Assembly (NCBI GenBank): GCA_020832305.1
Contig: JAFIEV010000037.1
Location: forward strand, 1 to 35,058
DNA length: 35,058 bases
DNA from: Cyclobacteriaceae bacterium
GTDB taxonomy: Bacteria; Bacteroidota; Bacteroidia; Cytophagales; Cyclobacteriaceae
Direction: 5' to 3'
Shown here: piece after piece, positions 17,339-25,793 of the stretch
Layout of the letters: the number at the start of each line of letters is the position of its first letter
How positions within the stretch are numbered: position 1 is the stretch's first letter
Translations under genes and position numbers: made by a program
The notes under the pieces: model-generated
Databases searched by the model: none
Told to the model about the DNA's origin: nothing
What the model saw: only the letters and a program-made list of their open reading frames with translations

Positions 17339-18228
17339 TATATGTGACAGAAGCGACAAAAGAGGATTTCGATGATGTATATGGGCTGCTAAAGCTTCTG
17401 AACGACACAACGATTGACCAAAAAACCTGGGGCCTGGTATTTTCAGATGTCTTCAAAACGGGTGCTTCCCCCGGTTATTTATTGAAGGATGACGAAAAAA
17501 CGGTGGGTTTCTTTGGCACTGTTTTTTCAAACAGGATTATCGATGGGGAGGAATTCAGGTTTTGCAATTGCCACAGTTGGATCGTTGATGAAAAATACCG
17601 TAGCAAAGGACTATTGCTGTTAAGCAAAATCCATAAACTAAAAAATCACATTCTGACTATTTTCTCTGCTTCTAGTGAAACATTTCAAATCTACAAGCAG
17701 CTTAAATGGAAAGAGATTGACAATTCAGCATCTGTTTTTTGGGGCCAACCTTTAAGGTTTCTTGTCAATGGCAATATACAGGTATATCAAGACAATCAGA
17801 ACCTTGAGGGAATTAGCGAATCTGGGATAAAAATTGCTGAAGATCATAAAACCTTCCAATGTAAAATTAATACCCTTAGAAAGCCAGCAGGATCTGCATT
17901 ACAGGTTTTTAAGGAGGTACCCTACTTTCCTGCCAAATTGATCTGGCTTCAAAAGATCCTTCCCTTTCAATTGAAACTGGGCCATTTTCATTATACTTCT
18001 GATCCGGGTTTATTTTTTACAGATTTTAAACAAAACATTCAAGCCATTTGTAAAAAAGAAAACTGGCTGGGCGTAATTATACCCAACCGCTATATAAAAA
18101 AGTATGGTCTTACAGAAGGCAGAAAATACTATAAAAAAAGATCCATCTTATACAAATCAGATATTGAAATTGATCCGGTTCTGATGGATATGCTTTATTC
18201 TGAAGTTTTTATCCTTGATCTTAAATAA
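17335..18228 (+). CDS. GNAT-type acyltransferase, probable acyl-ACP to sugar transferase
   Basis: The N-terminal half is GNAT-like (VTEATKEDFDDVYGLL, then CHSWIVDEKYRSKGLLLLSKI with the cofactor loop, then ETFQIYKQLKWKEI). The C-terminal about 150 residues are not assigned. The 297-residue length fits glycan-locus GNAT acyltransferases with an extra substrate domain. Immediately following the ACP gene with an ATGA overlap, it is the best candidate to move the ACP-bound acyl group onto a sugar amine or hydroxyl. That role is inferred from position only. Confidence 0.75.
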   Translation: MIYVTEATKEDFDDVYGLLKLLNDTTIDQKTWGLVFSDVFKTGASPGYLLKDDEKTVGFFGTVFSNRIIDGEEFRFCNCHSWIVDEKYRSKGLLLLSKIHKLKNHILTIFSASSETFQIYKQLKWKEIDNSASVFWGQPLRFLVNGNIQVYQDNQNLEGISESGIKIAEDHKTFQCKINTLRKPAGSALQVFKEVPYFPAKLIWLQKILPFQLKLGHFHYTSDPGLFFTDFKQNIQAICKKENWLGVIIPNRYIKKYGLTEGRKYYKKRSILYKSDIEIDPVLMDMLYSEVFILDLK

Positions 18229-19244
18229 TGCCTCTTCGACAGTTCATTAAAAAAAACCTTTCAGCACTTCTCGCTCCTTACTACAAAGGCAAAGGACATA
18301 TTCTTATGCTGCATAGGGTGGTGGAAAGAACTGCTGATTTGCGAATCCATAATCCTGTAAATGAAATTTTTACAGATGAACTTGAAGCGCTTATTCGCTT
18401 TTACAAAACAAAGGGCATAGATATTATTTCGCTGAATCAGGTTCCTGAATATTTACATGCGAAAAAAAAGTTTTTTGTGGTTTTTACCTTCGATGATGGC
18501 TATAAAGACAACTTAAGACTGGGTTTGCCTGTTTTCGAAAAATACAATGCACCTTTTACCATTTATGTCTGTACGGGCTTCCCGGATGCTAACATATGCA
18601 TTTGGTGGTACCTGCTTGAAAACGTGTTATTACATTCAACCCATCTTTCATTTCAATGGGAAGACAAAAAATTTAATTTTCAATGTAAGACAGCCGAAGA
18701 AAAAGAGCTTGCATTTAATGAAATCAGAAGGGTAATCATTTCAACACCCATGCTGAAACACGAAGAATATTTGCAAAAAGCATTTTCATCTCATACAGAA
18801 AACATTTATCATATTACGCAGGAGCTTTCACTAACCTGGTCAGAAATAAAAACACTTGCAAAACATCCATTGGTAAGCATAGGCGCGCATACCCAACGTC
18901 ATCTTGCATTAAACCAGCTCACTGAAAAAGAAATCATAGAAGAATGCGAAGGTTCTAAAAAATTGATTGAAAACTATATTGATCAGACTGTGAAGCACTT
19001 TTCTTATCCCTTTGGCAGTAAACATGAAATCAATCGCAGAGAGCATGATATTGTTAAAGCATTGGGCTTTAAAACTGCTACCACTACGCGTTTGGGTACA
19101 TTATTTTCTGCACATCAGCATCATTTACACGCTCTCCCACGCATTCCTGTAAACCCATCCCTGAGTCTTACAAAGCTACAGTCCATTGTAAATGGCCATG
19201 AAAATGCAAAAAGAGGACTGATAAAAAGAATTGTAACATTGTAA
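18228..19244 (+). CDS. Polysaccharide deacetylase (NodB homology domain)
   Basis: FTFDDGYKDN (about residues 85-94) gives the catalytic and metal-binding aspartates of carbohydrate esterase family 4, GAHTQRH (about 218-224) the H-x3-H metal ligands, and FSYPFG the next conserved block. No signal peptide is obvious at the N-terminus (basic MPLRQFIKKN then a weak hydrophobic run), so it may act on a lipid-linked intermediate at the cytoplasmic side. It overlaps both neighbours by one base. Substrate not known. Confidence 0.92.
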   Translation: MPLRQFIKKNLSALLAPYYKGKGHILMLHRVVERTADLRIHNPVNEIFTDELEALIRFYKTKGIDIISLNQVPEYLHAKKKFFVVFTFDDGYKDNLRLGLPVFEKYNAPFTIYVCTGFPDANICIWWYLLENVLLHSTHLSFQWEDKKFNFQCKTAEEKELAFNEIRRVIISTPMLKHEEYLQKAFSSHTENIYHITQELSLTWSEIKTLAKHPLVSIGAHTQRHLALNQLTEKEIIEECEGSKKLIENYIDQTVKHFSYPFGSKHEINRREHDIVKALGFKTATTTRLGTLFSAHQHHLHALPRIPVNPSLSLTKLQSIVNGHENAKRGLIKRIVTL

Positions 19245-20479
19245 TGGGTCATTCTAAAAAGAAACTTATAATATTCACCAATTCATATCCATATGGCAAT
19301 GGTTACAATTGGCTGGATCCTGAAATTGAATACCTCTCTTCGTTTTTTAAATCGATTACTATAATGCCTTATGCCTATGAAGGCAACCAACAGGCAAGGC
19401 ACATAACATTCTCTGAGAATGTATTTATTGACAAGCCTTTGTTAGATAATGACTTGCCGTTTAACATTAAAAAGGACTGGATTTACATTTTATCTCCACG
19501 CATATTTTTTTACTTCGCCGAATTTTTCAAAGAGCAGATTTTCAGCTCTTCATACTGGTTTAAGGGCTGGTTACAGGCCATCAAAAAAACTGAGTTTTTG
19601 CTAAAGAGTAAACGCTATAAAAGCCTTTTACTGCCTGGCAACCACAACGATACAGTATTATACTTTTATTGGGGGAACAACCAAAGCCTTATGGTTCCCT
19701 TTCTGAAAAAAGTAGGATATGAAAAAATATTGTCGCGTTTTCATGGCTATGATTTGTATAAAGAAAGGTTAGGTGGATACCAACCTTTTCGCCGGCCATT
19801 GTTAAAAACGCTTAGTACAGCCGCTGCCATTTCCAGCTACGGTGAAACCTATCTGAAAAAAGAATATCCCAATGTCGATGTTAAGGCATTGGTTTTAAGA
19901 TTGGGAGTAAAAGACATAGGGAGAACACAAAATACAAATAAGAACTATGTGCATATAGTAAGTTGTGCCCGTATAATTCGCTTGAAGAGGGTTGAAAGAA
20001 TTGCATCCATTATTAAAAAAATACCCTATCCTGTTAAATGGACGCACATTGGCGATGGTGGATACAAGTATTTGGTCGATAAGGAACTTGAGCAATTACC
20101 AGATAATGTCAATGTTGAATTTCCTGGATGGATGGAAGCCGATGAAGTACAAAAATATTATGCAGAAAACAGTATTGACCTCTTTATATCTTTAAGCGAC
20201 TCAGAAGGTATTCCAGTTTCAATAATGGAAGCCCTTGCAGCGGGAATACCGGTATTTTCAACAGATGTGGGAGGTATCAGTGAAATTGTTGACGATACGT
20301 CAGGAACCTTAGTCAGTCCTAATTTATCAGATGATCAAATCCTCGAAAAATTGATTGAATTTATTGAGAAATATCAATCTAAGCCCAAAGTATACCAAAA
20401 CAACGCTTACCAAAGATTTCTTGAAAAGTGCGATCAGCAAAAATGCATACAAGCATTAAAAGATGAGTTAATACAATGA
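19244..20479 (+). CDS. GT4 family glycosyltransferase
   Basis: GT-B fold retaining transferase: the C-terminal domain shows VSCARIIRLKRVERI, the THIGDGG turn, and SEGIPVSIMEALAAGIPVFSTDVGG (E-x7-E type, about residues 322-345). The N-terminal acceptor domain is divergent (NSYPYGNGYNWLDPEIEYL), as in enzymes related to colanic-acid-type transferases. It shares a 1-base overlap with the deacetylase and a 4-base overlap with the next GT2. Confidence 0.92.
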   Translation: MGHSKKKLIIFTNSYPYGNGYNWLDPEIEYLSSFFKSITIMPYAYEGNQQARHITFSENVFIDKPLLDNDLPFNIKKDWIYILSPRIFFYFAEFFKEQIFSSSYWFKGWLQAIKKTEFLLKSKRYKSLLLPGNHNDTVLYFYWGNNQSLMVPFLKKVGYEKILSRFHGYDLYKERLGGYQPFRRPLLKTLSTAAAISSYGETYLKKEYPNVDVKALVLRLGVKDIGRTQNTNKNYVHIVSCARIIRLKRVERIASIIKKIPYPVKWTHIGDGGYKYLVDKELEQLPDNVNVEFPGWMEADEVQKYYAENSIDLFISLSDSEGIPVSIMEALAAGIPVFSTDVGGISEIVDDTSGTLVSPNLSDDQILEKLIEFIEKYQSKPKVYQNNAYQRFLEKCDQQKCIQALKDELIQ

Positions 20480-21402
20480 TGGTATCTGTTATTATTCCTT
20501 GTTATAATTCGGCATATTTTATTGAAGACACGATTAAATCAGCTTTATGTCAAACCTATTCTGATATTGAAGTAATTGTAGTGGATGATGGCTCTACTGA
20601 TAATTCTATTGAAATTATAAAGAAATATCCGGTTCAATTAATTCAGCAAAAAAATGCTGGTGCCTGTGCGGCAAGAAATCGAGGTTTTGCGGTATCCAAA
20701 GGGGATTTTATACAATATCTGGATGCTGATGACTTACTTTCACCCAATAAAATTGCAGATCAAGTAGCCCAACTCAATGGAAGAAATGACATAATTTCCA
20801 ATGGTAAATGGGGCCGTTTTTATACCTCGGAACCATTAAGGGAAGAAATAAAATGGGGCCCACATACATCCATACAAAAAGACCTAAGCCCTGTAGATTG
20901 GCTCTGTCAAAACCGTATGTCCCAAACATCTTGCTGGTTTACCCCCAGGAAATTGATAGAAAAAGCAGGGGCATGGGATGAAACGCTTCACCAAAACCAG
21001 GATGGAGAGTTTTTTACAAGGGTAATAGCTCAGGCCACAGAAGTCAAATATTGTGAAACAGCAAAAGTGTATTATCGATCGGGTTTAAATAATTCCATCA
21101 CATCTAACATCAAAGGAACATTGGCCTTAAAATCATTTTATAAAACCTGTATTTCCTTTGAAAAAACTTTGCTTCCATTAGAAGATAGTACTAAAACAAG
21201 ATTGGCTGTGGCCAATATGTATCAGGAATTTGTTTATCGAGCTTATCCCTATTGTCAAGACCTGATTAAAACATCAGAGCAAAAAATCTCTACGCTTGGG
21301 GGTAGTTCACTGCCTCCTTATAAAAAAGGAAAACTGCACAATCTATTGATGGATATTTTCGGTTGGAAATTTCCCACCTGGCTTAAATACAATTTTTCCT
21401 AG
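20476..21402 (+). CDS. GT2 family glycosyltransferase
   Basis: VSVIIPCYNSAYF (3-15), VDDGSTDNS (36-44) and the DADD motif (83-86, YLDADDLLSP) are canonical for GT2, with NQDGEFFTRV as the later acidic motif. The first Met codons are adjacent (ATGATG); either works. The next gene begins at the base after the stop. Specificity unknown. Confidence 0.93.
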   Translation: MMVSVIIPCYNSAYFIEDTIKSALCQTYSDIEVIVVDDGSTDNSIEIIKKYPVQLIQQKNAGACAARNRGFAVSKGDFIQYLDADDLLSPNKIADQVAQLNGRNDIISNGKWGRFYTSEPLREEIKWGPHTSIQKDLSPVDWLCQNRMSQTSCWFTPRKLIEKAGAWDETLHQNQDGEFFTRVIAQATEVKYCETAKVYYRSGLNNSITSNIKGTLALKSFYKTCISFEKTLLPLEDSTKTRLAVANMYQEFVYRAYPYCQDLIKTSEQKISTLGGSSLPPYKKGKLHNLLMDIFGWKFPTWLKYNFS

Positions 21403-22626
21403 TTGTCAAAAAATATTATTTTCCTTACCACTGCAAACCTTTCGACCAACCCAAGGCTGTTAAAGGAAGTGATTTTTTTGAAAGAGAAGAATTTACAATG
21501 CAGAATTATAGCCTTCTATCAAGGCAACTGGAGTGATAAAATTGATCAGGAAATATTAGAAAAACATCCACTGCGAATTAAATACTTATCGGCCACCCGA
21601 AAACCATTTTTTCCGTGGTTTTGGAGTAGTGTAATCCAATGGCTCAGCATCAAGCTCTATCCCTTTGCAAAAACCAACCTCTTAATCAATGCTTTTGCAC
21701 ATAATAAGAGAACGATATTATTGATAAACGAACTCAGCAAAATTCAGAAAAAACCCGATTTAATTATAGCACATAACCTGGGTGCCCTCTACCCTGCCTG
21801 GTGGCTTTCAAAAAGAATCAACGTTCCTTTCGCTTTTGATGTTGAAGATTACCATCCCGGAGAGAAAGTTGGTATAGATGCTGCAAACGAAAAGCATCGA
21901 CGGGAATTTCTTATGAAAAAATTACTCCCAGAGTCTAAATATGTTTCTTTTGCTGCTCCCCTGATTAAGAAAGAAACGCTTAAGCTGGTAGGTGAAAAAA
22001 ATATTAAAACCCCTGTTCTTATTAACAATTCATTCTACGCCAATGAGTTTAAAGCTCCCAAAACAACAAAACAAGCAGCGGCAGAACCGCTTAAACTGGT
22101 CTGGTTTTCTCAAAACATAACCCCGGGCAGGGGACTTGAAATTATACTCCCTGCCATTGAAAAGTTTAAAGATCAGGTTTCCTTATACCTGATCGGTAAT
22201 TTATATCAGGATTTTTATAGTGATGTTTTAAGTAAATACGACAACATTTATATTATTCCACCCCTATCCCAAAAGGAATTGCACAAAAAACTTTCAGAAT
22301 TTGATATAGGCCTTGCCCTGGAGTTAAACTCAGCGGACTACAACCGTCAAATTTGCCTGACCAATAAAATCTGGGCCTATTATCAGGCAGGTTTGTATGT
22401 ACTTGCCACCAATACGCCGGCTCAGATTGAGTTTATAAAGCAAAGACCAGATCATGGCATATTATCTGGCCAAAGCGTTTTAGAAATTGAAAATGCCTTA
22501 AGTGAAGTCATACAGAGTAAAGATCATCTATTAAGGGATGTAGAAATGCGATGTAAGAACGCACAACTTGAATCCTGGGAAAAGGAAGGTGAAAAGTTCT
22601 TACATCTTATTTTTAAAAATCACTAA
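21403..22626 (+). CDS. GT-B (GT4-like) glycosyltransferase
   Basis: The 407-residue product has the organisation of a GT-B enzyme: an N-terminal TTANLSTNPRLLKE block common in Bacteroidota glycosyltransferases, IIAHNLGALYPAWWL and DVEDYHPGE mid-domain, and a C-terminal SQNITPGRGLEIILPA with LALELNSADYN and LTNKIWAYYQAGLYVLA in place of the standard E-x7-E, so it is a divergent member. The start must be TTG at 21403, directly after the TAG of the previous gene, because no ATG precedes the domain. Confidence 0.82.
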   Translation: MSKNIIFLTTANLSTNPRLLKEVIFLKEKNLQCRIIAFYQGNWSDKIDQEILEKHPLRIKYLSATRKPFFPWFWSSVIQWLSIKLYPFAKTNLLINAFAHNKRTILLINELSKIQKKPDLIIAHNLGALYPAWWLSKRINVPFAFDVEDYHPGEKVGIDAANEKHRREFLMKKLLPESKYVSFAAPLIKKETLKLVGEKNIKTPVLINNSFYANEFKAPKTTKQAAAEPLKLVWFSQNITPGRGLEIILPAIEKFKDQVSLYLIGNLYQDFYSDVLSKYDNIYIIPPLSQKELHKKLSEFDIGLALELNSADYNRQICLTNKIWAYYQAGLYVLATNTPAQIEFIKQRPDHGILSGQSVLEIENALSEVIQSKDHLLRDVEMRCKNAQLESWEKEGEKFLHLIFKNH

Positions 22627-22629
22627 TTA

Positions 22630-23517
22630 ATGCGGTTTTATACCCCCATTCGATTTATAAACAATCACCCATTAACTCAAAGAAGAAAATTTCTTTACCT
22701 GAGTAAATTTTTTTTCTGGCAACTCAGGAACTTATTTGTAAAGACAAGAATAAAATCAAAATGGATCCATGGTGCAACTCTAATTATAAAAAAAGGCATG
22801 CATGGCGCTACGGGCAACTATTATGCTCCTCTTCATGATTTTATGGAAATGTCTTTTTTGCTTCATTTACTGCAATCAGCTGATACTTTCTGGGATTTAG
22901 GTGCAAATATAGGATCCTACACCATTTTAGCTGGTAAAATATCAAATGCACATGTGTTATCTGTTGAGCCGCTTCCCCGTACATTTCACTATCTTAAGAA
23001 AAATATTCATATAAATAGCATTGAAGATAAAGTGATTTCATTGAATATAGGTCTATCAGATAAACCTGGCGAATTGTTTTTCACTCAGCATCATGACACG
23101 GTCAACCATGTAACCAACCCCAATAATTCAAATGCTTTGCGAGTTTCTGTAGAAACATGTAATAATCTGTTAGCCAAATCATTACATTGTCCTATTTTAA
23201 TGAAAATAGATGTGGAAGGTTTTGAATTTCCAGTTTTAAAAGGCGCTGATCAGGTGTTGAACAATCCAATTCTAAAAGCGATCATATTAGAACTTAACGG
23301 ACTTGGCGCTAAATATGGCTACAAAGACGAAGAAATTGATAAATTTCTTCGAAAATTCGGTTTTCAACCCTACACATACTACCCGTTTCAAAGAAAATTA
23401 GAACAAATCGATTGGCCTTTTAAATCTGCAAATATTCTTTACCTTAGAGATGTGGCCCTTGTCAGGGAAAGGATTAAAAACGGCATGGAAATTCATGCCG
23501 GTGGATATATTTATTAG
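22630..23517 (+). CDS. FkbM family methyltransferase
   Basis: The SAM site is FWDLGANIGSYTILAG (about residues 88-103), with SVEPLPRTFHYLKKN after it and MKIDVEGFEFPVLKGA downstream; this DVEG block is the FkbM signature (PF05050). FkbM proteins O-methylate sugars or polyketides, and here a terminal or side-chain sugar methylation is plausible. It is the last intact gene of the packed run and is followed by a broken glycosyltransferase gene. Confidence 0.92.
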   Translation: MRFYTPIRFINNHPLTQRRKFLYLSKFFFWQLRNLFVKTRIKSKWIHGATLIIKKGMHGATGNYYAPLHDFMEMSFLLHLLQSADTFWDLGANIGSYTILAGKISNAHVLSVEPLPRTFHYLKKNIHINSIEDKVISLNIGLSDKPGELFFTQHHDTVNHVTNPNNSNALRVSVETCNNLLAKSLHCPILMKIDVEGFEFPVLKGADQVLNNPILKAIILELNGLGAKYGYKDEEIDKFLRKFGFQPYTYYPFQRKLEQIDWPFKSANILYLRDVALVRERIKNGMEIHAGGYIY

Positions 23518-23556
23518 CCAGGAAAAATATTTAATCAATCCAGATAAAAAAGATAA

Positions 23557-25000
23557 CTAATTCGCAATATCCTCATTATATACCCTCACTGGCATCCGGT
23601 AAACCTAGCCGGTGTACACCGTCCCCGCCTGGTTTCCAACTTCCTGAAAGAACTTAGCTGGCAGCCTATCATACTCACCGTTGATACTCAGTATTTCGAA
23701 GAAAGCCCGGATCCTGATTTTAATAAAACTTTCGCGGAAGATACAGAAGTCATCCGTGTAAAAGCATATAAAATTACCCGTCCGCGTATCATTGGAGATA
23801 TAGGCCTGCGTGCTTTTCCTTTTCTGTATAAAAAAGCCCTGGAAATCATCCGTACACGAAATATAGAATTTATCTGGATTCCCATCCCCTCCTTTTACAC
23901 CGCCCTGATGGGTAGGTTAATACACCGAAAAACCAAGGTGCCCTATGGCATCGACTATATAGACCCCTGGGTACGGGACATCAGCGGCCGCCGCGACTGG
24001 CGACATATACTCAGCAATGCCCTGGCCAGGCTCCTTGAACCCATCGCCATCAAAAAAGCATCGCTTATCACCGGTGTTGCAAAAGAATACTACTTCCCCG
24101 CCCTTAAAAGAAACTTCACCACGTTCCACCGCCTCGAAGATATTAAAACTCAACACTCAAGCCTCAAGCTACAAGCCTCAAGCTACGAACTACGAGCTAC
24201 GAACTACGAGCTCTGATCTACCATCTCCGACCTCCGAGCTACGAGCTACGAACTACGAACTACCATCTCCGAGCTACGAGCTACGAGCTACGAGCTCCGA
24301 ACTCCGAGCTCCTCTCCACACCTCCTTCCCCTACGGTTTCGACCCGCACGACCACAGCATTGTCTTAGAAAACATCAACTATCCCTGGAAAGACATCCCT
24401 GACTGTCAGCCATGGGTATATGCGGGAGCCTTTCTACCCAATTCAAGGTATTTTATAGATAAACTCTTTGCCAGTATCTCTGCATTGCGCCAGAATAAAG
24501 TATGGGATGACAAGATCAGGCTGTTTTTCCTGGGTACGGGTGCCTATCCGGGCAAAAGCATTGCGGATTATGCCAGGGAGTATGATTTGGAGGACATCGT
24601 GCATGAGCACAGAGCGCGCTATCCCTTTTTACAGGTATTGAATTTCCTGTCCGCCGCGACTGGAGTTATGGTAATCGGCAGCACCGAAAAGCACTATACC
24701 GCCAGCAAGGTTTTCCAGGCTGTATTGAGTAAAAAGCCAGTCTTTGCCATGTTCCACCGTGAGAGCAGTGCATATGAGTTGCTACATAACGTCCGCGCTG
24801 TGGAATACAGTTTGGGCTGGCATGAAACCATTCCGGAAGCAGATTTTGATAAGGCTTTGCAGGAAAAGCTTGTGTCTTTTATAGACCAAAAAGCGGTCTG
24901 GTCCCCCGATTTGGAATTGCTGGAAAAAGACTACTCCGCCCGCAACGGCGCCACGAAGTTGGTGGAAGCGATGGAGATGGTCTTGGGGGCTAGACAATGA
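23557..25000 (+). pseudogene. Glycosyltransferase gene split by a heptamer array, no normal start codon
   Basis: The N-terminal half reads in one frame from about 23557 to a TGA at 24214-24216 (YPHWHPVNLAGVHRPRLVSN, then YGIDYIDPWVRD). The C-terminal half reads in the next frame to 25000 (SFPYGFDPHDHSIV, AGAFLPNSRYFID, VIGSTEKHYTASKVFQA). Both halves belong to one GT-B-like glycosyltransferase. The break lies in about 190 bases (24130-24319) made mostly of 7-bp repeats; 190 is one more than a multiple of 3, which explains the shift. No ATG, GTG or TTG precedes the conserved N-terminus; the codon where Met is expected is CTA, followed by ATT. It is either dead or switched off; see findings. 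An internal ATG at 23908 could start only a fragment. Confidence 0.82.
24151..24311. repeat. 23-unit perfect-register heptamer array inside a glycosyltransferase gene
   Basis: Twenty-three consecutive 7-bp units without a register slip: CAACACT, CAAGCCT, CAAGCTA types at the left, then CGAGCTA, CGAACTA, CGAGCTC, CCATCTC variants. Because three units are 21 bp, the translation has a 7-residue period (SYELRAT, NYELRTT, SSDLPSP, TSELRAT and so on). Frame 2 is open across the whole array, while frame 1 meets TGA in unit 10 (24214). Confidence 0.95.
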
Positions 25001-25044
25001 TGTTTTTTTAGTACCGTCATCGGTAGTGGAAGGTCAGTCTCTTA

Positions 25045-25062
25045 CCGTCATTGCGAGGAAAC
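25045..25062. repeat. Dispersed REP-like word CCGTCATTGCGAGGAAAC
   Basis: The same 18-base word occurs at 29543-29560 and 34947-34964. It is followed here by CGTCATTCCGGAA (25076-25088), whose exact reverse complement TTCCGGAATGACG occurs at 25264-25276 and 25417-25429, so these are inverted pairs able to form large stem structures. Confidence 0.8.
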
Positions 25063-25165
25063 TTTACCACCTTATCGTCATTCCGGAAGCCGTAGACTTA
25101 TAGTATCAAAGAAAACCAAATGTAACATTTAACGATACAGTCATTAGTAAGCAATGAACGGCTAT

Positions 25166-25443
25166 CCGGAATCTAATGCACCACAATGCTCATAAATACC
25201 AGGAATACAGACACCTTCACACTACGCACAGATTCCGGATAATTACTCCGCGAACTCCGTATTTTCCGGAATGACGGCAAAAGGGTGGTTCCGGAAGCTC
25301 TACTACACTATCGTTGTTCCGGAATCTACTGCACCACAATACTCATTAAAACCATATTCACTGACACCTTCACACTTCACACAGATTCCGGATAATTACT
25401 CCGCAAGCTCCGTAATTTCCGGAATGACGGCAAAAGGGTAGTT
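25166..25443. repeat. Two imperfect direct repeats of about 125 bp, period 153 bp
   Basis: Copy 1 spans about 25166-25290 and copy 2 about 25319-25443. Both begin CCGGAATCTA, include GATTCCGGATAATTACTCCG and end in TTCCGGAATGACGGCAAAAG. They differ at scattered bases and small gaps. No coding potential is seen in 25001-25490; the block lies just upstream of the GIY-YIG gene and may carry its leader or be the target of its product. Confidence 0.88.
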
Positions 25444-25490
25444 AGGCATTAGAAAAAACGAAAAGTACAACATACCCACCTATTTATTAA

Positions 25491-25793
25491 ATGATTGCCA
25501 AAGGCGGCTATATTTACATCATTGCAAACAAAGACCGAAATGTCTTATACATTGGTGTGACCAGTAATCTTTACAGTCGCATCTATGATCATAAGTATTT
25601 ACAAGGTTCTAAATTTGCGTCTAAATATAAATGTATCGACTTATTATATTATGAATTCTTTGATTCTATTGAAGAAGCCATTGAAAGAGAAAAGAAGTTA
25701 AAAAAATGGAAGAGAGCCTGGAAAGAAGAATTGATTAAATCCACCAACCCTCAAATGAACGATTTATTTGATCACATTGAGGATATGCAATGA
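25491..25793 (+). CDS. GIY-YIG nuclease family protein
   Basis: The 100-residue single-domain protein has the GIY-YIG core: GGYIYIIANKDRNVLYIGVTSNL (Y-x-Y and Y-I-G elements), the catalytic Arg in SRIYDHK, and the glutamate-containing EEAIEREKKLKKWKRAWKEELI helix. It is of the UhpB/UPF0213-like small type common in Bacteroidota, with unknown cellular role. Its position inside a glycan operon, immediately after tandem REP-like repeats, is odd. It overlaps the next glycosyltransferase by 4 bases (ATGA), so it is translated with it. Confidence 0.92.
   Translation: MIAKGGYIYIIANKDRNVLYIGVTSNLYSRIYDHKYLQGSKFASKYKCIDLLYYEFFDSIEEAIEREKKLKKWKRAWKEELIKSTNPQMNDLFDHIEDMQ

Noticed and set aside
24151-24311. 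CRISPR array
   Set aside because: The units are contiguous 7-mers with no unique spacers, far shorter than CRISPR repeats, and no cas genes are present.
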